This document shows positions 17,552 through 25,567 of a DNA stretch of 64,000 nt, in pieces. The position numbers and the translations under genes are program-made. Under the pieces are notes generated by a model, which saw nothing but the letters and a program-made list of their open reading frames with translations, was not told where the DNA came from and did not search any database. This DNA comes from Tessaracoccus caeni (lineage in GTDB: Bacteria; Actinomycetota; Actinomycetes; Propionibacteriales; Propionibacteriaceae), in NCBI RefSeq assembly GCF_029211185.1, contig NZ_JARGDO010000010.1, positions 1 through 64,000 of the forward strand, given 5' to 3'. Numbering within the stretch: the stretch's first letter is position 1; each line of letters opens with the position of its first letter.

Positions 17552-18319
17552 ATGACCAGTCAGACTCCGTACGTCACCGGTGCCCTCATCGTCGCCGATC
17601 GCCTGTCCAAGTCATACCCGGTGGGCACCTCCACCGTGGATGTCCTGCACAACGTCTCCCTCACCGTCAGCGAAGGGGAGGTCTGCGCCATCATGGGCCC
17701 CTCCGGATCGGGCAAGTCCACCTTGCTCTACTGCCTGGCCGGGTTGGAGCCGCCGTCGGCGGGTGACGTCGCTCTGCTGGGGAAGAGCCTGACCAAGAGT
17801 TCGCGCACGCAGCTCGCCGAGCTTCGTCGATCCGATCTCGGCTTCGTGTTCCAGTCCTACAACCTCATGCCGACGCTGCCCGTCGCGGAGAACGTCGCCC
17901 TGCCGTTCCGCCTGCGCGGGGAGCGCGTCGACAAGGGCCTGGTCGAGTCGGCGCTGACCTCGGTGGGGCTCGGCGGCCGCGGGGCCGTGCTCCCGTCGTC
18001 GATGTCCGGCGGCGAGCAGCAACGCGTCGCCATCGCTCGGGTGTTGGCGCAGCGACCGAAGATCGTCTTCGCCGACGAGCCCACGGGAGCCCTGGACACC
18101 CGGTCGGGGCGCGCCGTGCTCACCGAACTCCGACGCATCGGCAGCGAACCCGGGCAATGCGTGCTCATCGTGACGCACGATCCTGCCGTCGCCGCGGCCT
18201 GCGATCGAGTGGTGTTCATGCGCGACGGACGGCTCGCCAATCAGATGACGGCACCCACCACGGAGGAGGTGGCGAGCATGCTCGCGGCCCTCGAGGAGAG
18301 CACGGGGGAGGCGGCGTGA
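17552..18319 (+). CDS. MacB/LolD-like ABC exporter ATPase
   Basis: From the ATG at 17552 (GGGGGAGGG at 17536-17544 upstream) the protein has 255 residues. It has [44 protein letters not shown] and [12 protein letters not shown]. The signature is SMSGGEQ, with M in place of L. A longer frame upstream is antisense to the kinase and not real. It overlaps the permease gene by TGATG. Confidence 0.9.
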   Translation: MTSQTPYVTGALIVADRLSKSYPVGTSTVDVLHNVSLTVSEGEVCAIMGPSGSGKSTLLYCLAGLEPPSAGDVALLGKSLTKSSRTQLAELRRSDLGFVFQSYNLMPTLPVAENVALPFRLRGERVDKGLVESALTSVGLGGRGAVLPSSMSGGEQQRVAIARVLAQRPKIVFADEPTGALDTRSGRAVLTELRRIGSEPGQCVLIVTHDPAVAAACDRVVFMRDGRLANQMTAPTTEEVASMLAALEESTGEAA

Positions 18320-19725
18320 TGCGCGGCTTGGTCTTCTCAGAGCTCAGAGCGGCCTGGACCTCGTGGCTCGCGGTTCTGATCGCCTTCATCGTGACCAGCT
18401 TCGCGATCGTGCTGGCGGTGCTCGCCATCGACAGCCTCCTTGCGACGATCGCGACGGGCAACATACCGGAGTCGGAGGGCCCGGCCCTGATCTTCCTGCC
18501 GGCCTGGAATCTCGCGCTGGCGATCGTCGGCACCCTCAGCGTCATCGGCGCGGTGACCGGGCTCGTGGTGCAGGCGCGACGCGGTGCTCTCGCCCGCCTG
18601 TCGCTCGCTGGGGCCACGCCCAAGCAGGTGTCGCGCATTCTGCTCGGGCAGCTCGCGATCGTCGCGCTGGCCGGATCCGTCGTCGGCGTGGTGATCGCGA
18701 TCCTCGTCCAGCCGGCCGCCATCGCGCAGGCCGTGGGGGAGCGCGGGGTGTCCGGTGACTTCGCCGTCTTGCGCGTCGACCCGGTGCTCGTTCTGGTGGG
18801 CGCCGGGGGCTTCGTGCTCTTCGCGCTGCTCGCCGGCCTGCGTCAGTCCAAGGTTGCCGCTGCCGTACCGCCTGTCGAGGCGCTCCGGACGATCCCCGGC
18901 GCCGCCGCGCGCGGCCGCCAGATCTTCCGCTGGATCGCCGCCGTGCTGCTCGCCTTCGCCATGGTCGGCGTGGCCGGGGGTGCGATCGCGGCGGCGCCGG
19001 AGATGGGGGTGGACGGCGGCGACACCGTCATGCAGGCGGCGGTCGGCTGCATCCTGATCACCAGCGTCGTGCTGTCCTTGGCCGCTCCGCTGACGATCGG
19101 GTTGTTCACCCGGGCCTGGACGGCGCTCGTCCCGGCCCGATCCGCGTCCTGGGTGATCGCACGCGCCGCGGTGCTCGCGCGGGGGGAGCGACTGAGCCGC
19201 ACCGTCACGCCGATCGCGATGGCCGTCGGCCTGATCGTCGGCCTGCAAGCGATCGTCGGCTCCGTCATCGCGGTGCTCGAGCAGCTGCAACGGGATCAGA
19301 TCGAGCACGCCGGCACCGGAGCCGTTCTCGGCCTGATCGGACTCGTGCTGCTGATCTCCATCTCGGGCGGTGTGAGCGTGGTGCTGATCATGTCGCGGCA
19401 GCGCGAGGCGGAGCTCGCCCTGGTCGGCGTGGTCGGCGCCACGAGGCGTCAGCAGGTGCTGGTGCCGGTGTTCGAGGGCCTCATCGTCACGGTGACCGCC
19501 ATGATCCTCGGACTGATCATGACCGCCGTGGGGGTGGCGGTGTTCGTCATCGGTACCGACGCCTTGGATATCGGTGCCACCGCGCCGATCGTGGTGCCAT
19601 GGATGGAGCTCGGCGTCGTCACCCTGCTGTGCGCCGTGATCGTGATTGCCGCCACGACGCTGCCGGTGCTGAAGTCCCTCGACAAGCCCGCGCGTCAGGT
19701 GATCGCGCAACTCGCTGCCGAATGA
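18319..19725 (+). CDS. FtsX-type ABC exporter permease
   Basis: The 468-residue protein has about eight membrane segments in two FtsX-like halves: segments near 12-37, 60-80, 110-135 and 165-185, then a second set from about 215 to the end. The external domains are short compared with the exporter at 4655-6565. The stop of the ATPase and the ATG at 18319 share a base, so the two are coupled. The pair is divergent from the kinase/regulator genes. Substrate unknown. Confidence 0.85.
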   Translation: MRGLVFSELRAAWTSWLAVLIAFIVTSFAIVLAVLAIDSLLATIATGNIPESEGPALIFLPAWNLALAIVGTLSVIGAVTGLVVQARRGALARLSLAGATPKQVSRILLGQLAIVALAGSVVGVVIAILVQPAAIAQAVGERGVSGDFAVLRVDPVLVLVGAGGFVLFALLAGLRQSKVAAAVPPVEALRTIPGAAARGRQIFRWIAAVLLAFAMVGVAGGAIAAAPEMGVDGGDTVMQAAVGCILITSVVLSLAAPLTIGLFTRAWTALVPARSASWVIARAAVLARGERLSRTVTPIAMAVGLIVGLQAIVGSVIAVLEQLQRDQIEHAGTGAVLGLIGLVLLISISGGVSVVLIMSRQREAELALVGVVGATRRQQVLVPVFEGLIVTVTAMILGLIMTAVGVAVFVIGTDALDIGATAPIVVPWMELGVVTLLCAVIVIAATTLPVLKSLDKPARQVIAQLAAE

Positions 19726-19762
19726 GCGGCCGGAGCCCTGTCCCGATGGCGGGCGTACCGCT

Positions 19763-19768
19763 TAGGGT
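19763..19768 (+). promoter_or_regulatory. -10 box of a probable leaderless promoter
   Basis: TTAGGGTTTGCACATG places a TAGGGT hexamer six bases before the ATG at 19775, with no Shine-Dalgarno sequence. The same TAGGGT box is seen before 28714 and 38190. Confidence 0.45.
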
Positions 19769-19774
19769 TTGCAC

Positions 19775-20320
19775 ATGATCACCGAGTTCTTGCGAGACCA
19801 GGCCGTGGCGATCGCCTGGCTCGCGTTGATGGCCGCCGGATGGTTCGGATGGTCGCAGGAAGACCCGAAGCCGCGGCTGCGCGCCTACCTGGGAGCCGGC
19901 TCGGTGATCGGGTTCCTGCTGTCGGTCGCCTTCGGCATCCTCGTCTGGCGCAACTGGGCGACGCCGACCGTCCTGGAAGGGCGGTACTGGGTCTTCGGCT
20001 CGGTGGTGCTCGGCGAGGCGTTGTTGATCGGCATCGGTTGCATCGTGCTCGCGCGGCGGAAGCAGAAGCGTTGGTACGGCTGGTGGATCGCCCTGTGCGT
20101 CTCCCTGCACTTCCTGCCGCTCGTGTGGGTGTTCTCCGATTGGTCGTATGTGGTTCTGGCGGCCGTGCAGCTCGGTGGCCTGTTCGCGATGCTCCCGGTT
20201 CTGCGGCGCGGAACCTACGAGACGAGCAGGTGGGCGTGCTCGTGGGTCGCGGTGACGTTCCTCGTCTACGCGGCTCTTTCCGGTGCGCTGTTCCTCAGCA
20301 GATACGGCTACCCCTACTAG
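19775..20320 (+). CDS. Small multi-pass membrane protein of unknown function
   Basis: The 181-residue protein has about five predicted membrane segments (AIAWLALMAAGWFGW, GSVIGFLLSVAFGILV, WVFGSVVLGEALLIGIG, WWIALCVSLHFLPLVWVF, FLVYAALSGALFL). I do not recognise a family. It is transcribed alone from a leaderless-type promoter and its stop overlaps that of the convergent AraC regulator by three bases. A TTG two codons upstream is a weaker start. Confidence 0.65.
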   Translation: MITEFLRDQAVAIAWLALMAAGWFGWSQEDPKPRLRAYLGAGSVIGFLLSVAFGILVWRNWATPTVLEGRYWVFGSVVLGEALLIGIGCIVLARRKQKRWYGWWIALCVSLHFLPLVWVFSDWSYVVLAAVQLGGLFAMLPVLRRGTYETSRWACSWVAVTFLVYAALSGALFLSRYGYPY

Positions 20321-21177
20321 GGCCTCACGTCACTGTGTCGCGACGATGCGACGCTGAGCCCGCCCCGGGTCGCGGCGAAGTGGCCAGGCGGTCCGCCCAT
20401 GGTGCGTCGGAACGCTGCGCTGAACGCGCTGGGAGACTGGTAGCCGACGCGAGCCGATACCTCGGCGACGGTCAGCCCGTCCCCGAGCAGCGACACGGCC
20501 TCGCGGAGGCGTAGCAGCGCCCGCCACTGCACGACGCTGAGGCCGGTCTCCTTGACGAACAGCCGGCGCAGCGTGCGAGGGCTGGTGTGGGCCTGGAGCG
20601 CCCATGCCTCGACTGATCGGTTGTCGACGGGCTCGGCGAGCAGCGCGTCGGCGACGATCCGGGCGCGTGGATCGCTGGGCATGGGGATGGTCAGCGTGTC
20701 GTCGGCGCGAGACAGCATCCCGACGGCGACGTCGACGATCTGGTCGCGCAGGGGGTCGCTCACGTCGGCCACGCTGTTCTGACGCAACGCCTCGGCGGCG
20801 AGCGGATTGATAGCGATCAGGCATGGGGCGTCCCACGGCATGGCGAAGGAGTCGGGCTCGACGAAGGTGCAGGCGAACGAGCTTGGCGCGTGAACGGCCA
20901 CGTCGTGCGTCGTGCCCGCAGGTATCCAGAGCCCGGTGCCGGGTGGCACCAGCCAGAGCCGGTCGGCGACTTCGATCGCGACGCTGCCGGAGACGTCCCA
21001 CACCAGCTCGTGTTCCCGGTGTCGATGAGCCGACCATCGTGTGGGCCGGCTCACCTGCCACCACCGGGTGAACAGGCGCGCCTCGCCGAGCACCACGTGG
21101 GCGTCGAGCTGCTGAACGGTCGGTGCCCTGCGTTCGGGTGGTCGCCTCGCGGCGGCGCGGGTGGTGTGGCCGTTCAT
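20317..21177 (-). CDS. AraC-family regulator, probably iron/siderophore linked
   Basis: The 286-residue protein has an N-terminal cupin-type domain (HRHREHELVWDVSGSVAIEV and LVPPGTGLWIPAGTTHDV) and two C-terminal helix-turn-helix units (SPRTLRRLFVKETGLSVVQWR and VAEVSARVGYQSPSAFSAAFRRTMG). This is the standard AraC layout. It diverges from the siderophore uptake operon across a 61-base gap with a DtxR box, and AraC proteins in this position often activate siderophore uptake genes. The ligand is unknown. Confidence 0.85.
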   Translation of the reverse strand: MNGHTTRAAARRPPERRAPTVQQLDAHVVLGEARLFTRWWQVSRPTRWSAHRHREHELVWDVSGSVAIEVADRLWLVPPGTGLWIPAGTTHDVAVHAPSSFACTFVEPDSFAMPWDAPCLIAINPLAAEALRQNSVADVSDPLRDQIVDVAVGMLSRADDTLTIPMPSDPRARIVADALLAEPVDNRSVEAWALQAHTSPRTLRRLFVKETGLSVVQWRALLRLREAVSLLGDGLTVAEVSARVGYQSPSAFSAAFRRTMGGPPGHFAATRGGLSVASSRHSDVRP

Positions 21178-21209
21178 AGCATTATCCTGGCAGGTGAGCG
21201 CATTGTGGG

Positions 21210-21228
21210 TGAGGTTTGGCTACCCTAA
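21210..21228. promoter_or_regulatory. DtxR/IdeR-type iron box
   Basis: TGAGGTTTGGCTACCCTAA matches the DtxR consensus TTAGGTTAGGCTAACCTAA at 16 of 19 positions. It lies between the divergent AraC gene and the binding-protein gene, so iron-loaded DtxR/IdeR would be expected to repress one or both. Confidence 0.75.
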
Positions 21229-21238
21229 CATCAAGGGA

Positions 21239-22201
21239 ATGGCTCGTACTTCACAGCGCGGACGCGTCCGCGCCGCATTGCTCGCTGCACTCACCACCTT
21301 CGCGCTGGTCGGCACCGCGTGCTCGACTCCCACGCCGCCCGCGTCGTCGCCCTCATCGACGCCGTCGGTCACCGAAGCCACCACTCGCGAGGTGGACACG
21401 GACCTCGGAAAGGTCACCGTGCCAGGTGAGGCCACCCGTGTCGTCGCCGGCGACTATTTCGTCGGGTTCACGCTGATGGATCTGGGGGTGCCGTTGGTCG
21501 GCGTCTCCGGTAGCGACTATTCGGACCAAGGCGAGACCTACTCCGAGGGTGCAAAGGATGCCGAGATGGTCGGCACCTGGACCGATGTCGACTACGAGGC
21601 GATCCTGGCCGCCAAGCCCGACCTCATCGTGCGCGGCATCGACACCGACGAGGACACCTACAAGCGCCTCTCCGACATCGCGCCGACGGTGGTCATCTCG
21701 TTCCAGGGCCTCTCACTGAATGAGGTCACACAGAGGGTCGGCGATGTCGTTGGACGCAGCGACAAAGCGACGGAACTCATCGAAGAACTCGAGACCCGAA
21801 CCACGAAGATCAAGACCGAACATGCGGATGCGCTTGCCGACAACACCTTTGATCTGGTCACCCCGACCGGCGACGGTCAATGGTGGCTGTACGGTCCGGC
21901 ATGGACCGACTTGACGGTGCTGACCCAGGCCGGCGCGCAGCTCGGTGTGACCGCGGCAGGGCAGACCGAGCAGGTGGTGCCCTACGCGTACGAGCAGCTC
22001 GACATCCTCGAGGAGGCTGACGTGATCCTGACGGACGCCTATACCGACTACGCCGAGTTCGAGGCGAGCGGACTGTAGGAGAAGCTGCCCGCCGTCGCCG
22101 CCGGAAAGACGTACCCGATCACGACGGGAACCTCGTCGGTAGGCACCGCCTTCGAGCTCCTGGATGAGTTCGAGGACATCCTGCAGAAGGTGGCCGGGTG
22201 A
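21239..22201 (+). pseudogene. Siderophore ABC transporter binding lipoprotein, interrupted by an in-frame TAG
   Basis: ATG at 21239 begins a lipoprotein signal (AALTTFALVGTAC, lipobox Cys about 25), then a Fe(III)-siderophore binding fold with TRVVAGDYFVGFTLMDLGVPLVG, YEAILAAKPDLIVRG and YEQLDILEEADVIL. At codon 280 (22076-22078) there is TAG. The same frame then continues for 40 sense codons (EKLPAVAAGKTYPIT, FELLDEFEDILQKVAG) to a TGA that overlaps the next start by GTGA. The family normally has an aromatic residue in the place of the stop (…Y/F-x-K-L-P-A-V). A single TAC-to-TAG change explains it. The protein would lose its last helices unless read through or unless the base is an error. 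Confidence 0.85.
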
Positions 22202-23001
22202 CCGACCCGTCCCAGGCCGTCGTCGTCTCCATGGTGAGGCTGACGCCGTCGATGGTGCGGGTCCGGCTCGCCGGGAGACGGGGATGGTTCGCCACCACCG
22301 GGGTGCCCGACGAGTACGTTAGGCTCCATCTGCCGACGCCGCGCACCTACACCGTCCGACAGGTCGGCGACGACTGGATCGATGTCGACTTCGTGCTGCA
22401 CGGTCATGGCGCCGCCGCGCGCTGGGCGGCGAATGCGACACCGGGGGAAACCATCGGCGTGAGCGAACCCGGCACGATCTACGACCGCACCGACGAGTTC
22501 CGCCGCCAACTCCTGCTCGCCGACGCCACCGGCCTGCCCGCGGTGGCGCGCATCTGCGAGCAGACACCGTCCGACGTGAGCACGACCGTCGTGGTCGAGG
22601 TGCCCCTCGCCGCCGACTCCCAAGAGCTCTCCTCGGCCGGCCCGCTCCAAGTCCGCTGGCTGCCGGGAACGGGTAACGGCATCGCCCCGAGCCGGCTCGG
22701 GGCCGAGCTTCGGCGCGCTCTCGCATCCGAATCTCGTCCCGACGAGACCTATGTGTGGGCGGCCGGAGAGGCCCGCGAGATACGCGCGATCCGCCGGTCG
22801 CTCCGGCACGAACACGGCCGCACGCCGTCCTCATACAAAGTGCTCGGCTACTGGACGGACCGCGCTGAGGAGTGGCGCGAACGGTACCTCGCGCTGCCTG
22901 AGCAGACGCGCGCGCTGATTGACGAGCTCTATGATTCGGATGCGGATATCGAGGAAGTGACCGACCGGGTGGACGCGCTCTACGACGCGGCCGGGTTGTG
23001 A
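22198..23001 (+). CDS. Siderophore-interacting protein (FAD-dependent ferric reductase family)
   Basis: The 267-residue protein has the FAD-binding motif RTYTVRQ (about residue 50), a second segment WAANATPGETIGVSEPG, and the C-terminal NAD(P)H-side region DETYVWAAGEAREIRAIRRSLR with LGYWTDRAEEW. These are features of the SIP family, which release iron from imported ferric siderophores by reduction in the cytoplasm. GTG at 22198 overlaps the binding-protein stop, and the stop overlaps the permease start, so it is inside the uptake operon. Confidence 0.88.
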   Translation: MTDPSQAVVVSMVRLTPSMVRVRLAGRRGWFATTGVPDEYVRLHLPTPRTYTVRQVGDDWIDVDFVLHGHGAAARWAANATPGETIGVSEPGTIYDRTDEFRRQLLLADATGLPAVARICEQTPSDVSTTVVVEVPLAADSQELSSAGPLQVRWLPGTGNGIAPSRLGAELRRALASESRPDETYVWAAGEAREIRAIRRSLRHEHGRTPSSYKVLGYWTDRAEEWRERYLALPEQTRALIDELYDSDADIEEVTDRVDALYDAAGL

Positions 23002-23990
23002 CGCGGCCGCGCTTCCCCTGGGTGGTGGTCGCGCTGGCGCTCATGCTGGCGGCCGCCATCGCGGCGAGTCTCCTCTTCGGGGCCCGAGGTGTGCTTGCGC
23101 TCCGCTTGACGGAGCTGATGGCCGACCCGGCTTCCCGCTCCCCGGATGCGACGGTGCTGTGGCAGCAGCGGGTTCCGCGCACGCTGGCCGGCGTCGCCGC
23201 GGGTGTGGGGCTCGGCCTGGCCGGCGTGCTCACGCAGTCGATGACCCGCAACAGGCTCGCCGATCCCGGCCTGCTCGGCGTCGCGCCCGGGGCGGCTTTC
23301 GCGGTCACCGTCGCCGTGGCTTGGAACGCGCACCTTGCGTTGCGAGACCAGATGTGGGTTGGCCTGGTGGGTGCGGGCGTCGTGACGTCCGCCGTATACC
23401 TGCTGGGCCGCAAGGCCTCCCCGGCGAGGCTCGTGCTCGCGGGCGTGGCGATCGGCTCGGTGTTCTCGGGGCTCTCCAGCGCCATCGCTCTGCGCAACCC
23501 CGACGCGTTCGACCGGATGCGCCGCTGGGGTGCCGGCGCACTGGGCGGGCGCAGCATCGGCGATATCGTCGACTTCGTTCCGTTCGCCATCGTGGGCATC
23601 CCCGTCTGCTTCGCGCTCGCGCGCTCCCTCGACCTCCTGGAGCTCGGCGACGACACCGCCAGCATGCTGGGGCTCAACGTGACGACGACCCGGGCGATGA
23701 TCACGGCAGCGGTCGCCCTTTTGGTGGGTTCGGCGACCGCGCTGGTGGGCCCGGTGAGCTTCGTCGGGCTCATCATCCCTCATCTCATGCACCCGTTCGC
23801 CGGAGCGAGGCACGCCCGGTTGCTCCTGTTGACCGCGCTGGCCTCGCCGACGCTGGTCCTTGGTGCCGACGTGCTCGGCCGGACGCTGCCGCTGTCCGGC
23901 GAGCTCCCGGTGGGCATCGTGACGGCCCTGCTCGGTGGCACGATGCTCGCGCTCCTGGTCGGCGGTAGGCAATGGAGGGCGAGAACATGA
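22998..23990 (+). CDS. FecCD-family siderophore permease, subunit 1
   Basis: The 330-residue protein has about nine to ten membrane segments and the FecCD signatures RVPRTLAGVAAGVGLGLAGVLTQSMTRNRLADPGLLGVAPGA near the start and GPVSFVGLIIPHLMHPFAGARH toward the C-terminus, the latter holding the ATPase-coupling loop. GTG at 22998 overlaps the previous stop. It would form a heterodimer with the next protein. Confidence 0.9.
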   Translation: MTRPRFPWVVVALALMLAAAIAASLLFGARGVLALRLTELMADPASRSPDATVLWQQRVPRTLAGVAAGVGLGLAGVLTQSMTRNRLADPGLLGVAPGAAFAVTVAVAWNAHLALRDQMWVGLVGAGVVTSAVYLLGRKASPARLVLAGVAIGSVFSGLSSAIALRNPDAFDRMRRWGAGALGGRSIGDIVDFVPFAIVGIPVCFALARSLDLLELGDDTASMLGLNVTTTRAMITAAVALLVGSATALVGPVSFVGLIIPHLMHPFAGARHARLLLLTALASPTLVLGADVLGRTLPLSGELPVGIVTALLGGTMLALLVGGRQWRART

Positions 23991-24988
23991 GCGCGCAGCC
24001 TGGGTATCGGTTCGGGCGTCGGTCTCACGGCCGCGCCCGTCGTCGCGTCGTCGGCGCGATCCTGCTCGCCGTGCTCGTCGTCGTCGCGACGCTGCAGCTG
24101 CTGACGGGGCCGGGGGATCTTGATCTGGTGGCGGTGACCAACGTGCTGCGCGGGGACGGCGACGAGACCACCCGAATGGTCGTCCTGGAGTGGCGGTTGC
24201 CGCGTGCGCTGCTGGCCATCCTGATCGGCGTGCTGCTCGCGCTGAGCGGTCTGATCGTGCAGACGCTCGCCGCGAACGACCTCGGCAGCCCCGACCTTCT
24301 GGGACTGACCGTCGGCGCCCATACCGGCGTGCTCGTGACGGCGACCGTCGTCGGCACCTCGGCGGCGGCCCAATTCAGTGGAGCGTTGCTGGGGAGTGCG
24401 GCGGTCGCGGCGGTGGTGCTGCTGCTGGTTCGGGGGCGCCTCGACGGACCTCGGCTGGTGCTGGTGGGGGTGGGCATCGGAATGGCGGTGGGGGCCGTCA
24501 ACACGTGGCTCATGCTGCGTGCTGACCGGGATCTCGCCATGGCGGTGGCGGCGTGGTCAGCCGGATCGCTGAACGACGCGACGATGGACCAGGTCGCGAT
24601 CGTGAGCGTGGTCGGCGTGCTGGCCCTGGTCGTGCTGGCCCTCCTCGCGCGGCCGCTCTCGCTGCTCGAGCTGGGGCCCGAGACGGCGCAGGCCCTCGGC
24701 GTGCGGATCGCGTCGCTGACCATCACGAGCTTCGGCCTCGCGGTGGTGATGGCCGCCGTCGCAACAGCCGTCACCGGACCGGTCGCGTTCATCGCGTTGG
24801 CGGCTCCGCATGTTGCGAGGGCGCTGCTCGGCGGCAGGCCGGGTTTTACGATCACCGCCCTCACGGGGGCGGCTTTGCTGGTGACCGCCGATATCGTCGC
24901 GAAGATGTCGGCCATGCCGGTGGGGTTGGTCACACTCATCGGCGGTGGCGCGTATCTCGCGAGCCTTCTGCTGCGCCGAACGAAGTGA
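23987..24988 (+). CDS. FecCD-family siderophore permease, subunit 2
   Basis: ATG at 23987 overlaps the stop of the first permease (ATGA) and has GGAGGG 10 bases before it; an in-frame ATG at 23972 is less likely. The 333-residue protein shows EWRLPRALLAILIGVLLALSG, NDLGSPDLLGLTVGA and GPVAFIALAAPHVARALLGG. The operon then ends without the expected ATPase gene: the next genes encode PH-domain proteins. Confidence 0.9.
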   Translation: MSAQPGYRFGRRSHGRARRRVVGAILLAVLVVVATLQLLTGPGDLDLVAVTNVLRGDGDETTRMVVLEWRLPRALLAILIGVLLALSGLIVQTLAANDLGSPDLLGLTVGAHTGVLVTATVVGTSAAAQFSGALLGSAAVAAVVLLLVRGRLDGPRLVLVGVGIGMAVGAVNTWLMLRADRDLAMAVAAWSAGSLNDATMDQVAIVSVVGVLALVVLALLARPLSLLELGPETAQALGVRIASLTITSFGLAVVMAAVATAVTGPVAFIALAAPHVARALLGGRPGFTITALTGAALLVTADIVAKMSAMPVGLVTLIGGGAYLASLLLRRTK

Positions 24989-25069
24989 CGGGGTGAACCG
25001 GTGGTCGAACCCCCTTTCTCAGGCCCAGAGGCGGTCATATGCCGCTGTCACACGGGATAATGGGGAGGC

Positions 25070-25567
25070 ATGAGGCAGACGAGCGCCCGGCTGCGGCCCC
25101 CTCGAAACCGGTTCGACGACCGGAGCGTCGGGTGGCGACGCGCCCAGTTGCTCATCGTCGTGGGCGCCGTGGTGCTGCCGGTGATCGTGCTCGGGGTGCT
25201 GATCGCCCCGGCGAGGGGGTGGCTGCTGGGGATCGGCGCGGTGCTGGCTGTGTTCGGAGTGCTCCTGGCCATGGAGCTGCCGGCGTGGTGGCACCGCGTG
25301 CACCGCTGGGAGGTCACCGACCAGGCCGTGTACGCCCTGACCGGCTATTTCTGGCGCACTTGGCGGATCGCGCCGATGTCGCGGATCCAGACGGTCGACA
25401 CGACTCAGGGACCGCTGCAGCGGTCGTTCGGGCTGTCGACGGTGGTGGTCACGACGGCGTCGTCGGCGGGAGCGGTGCGGCTCGACGGTCTTGCTCAAGC
25501 GGTCGCGGAAGAACTCGCTGAGGAGCTGACCCAGCTCGCCGAGGCCGCGCCGGGAGACGCCACATGA
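25070..25567 (+). CDS. Bacterial PH-domain membrane protein, YdbS-like
   Basis: The 165-residue protein has two adjacent membrane segments (LLIVVGAVVLPVIVLGVLI and WLLGIGAVLAVFGVLLAMEL) followed by a bPH2 domain: WEVTDQAVYALTGYFWRTWRIAPMSRIQTVDTTQGPLQRSFGLSTVVVTTASS. It is coupled by ATGA to a larger PH protein, as ydbS and ydbT are in Bacillus. That pair has been linked to resistance to certain bacteriocins; function here is inferred. A GATAAT box at 25056-25061 lies nine bases before the ATG with GGGGAGG between. Confidence 0.85.
   Translation: MRQTSARLRPPRNRFDDRSVGWRRAQLLIVVGAVVLPVIVLGVLIAPARGWLLGIGAVLAVFGVLLAMELPAWWHRVHRWEVTDQAVYALTGYFWRTWRIAPMSRIQTVDTTQGPLQRSFGLSTVVVTTASSAGAVRLDGLAQAVAEELAEELTQLAEAAPGDAT

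Noticed and set aside
18337-19710. 457-codon minus-strand frame opposite the FtsX permease
   Set aside because: The translation is His/Asp/Arg-rich, as expected from the complement of a membrane protein gene.
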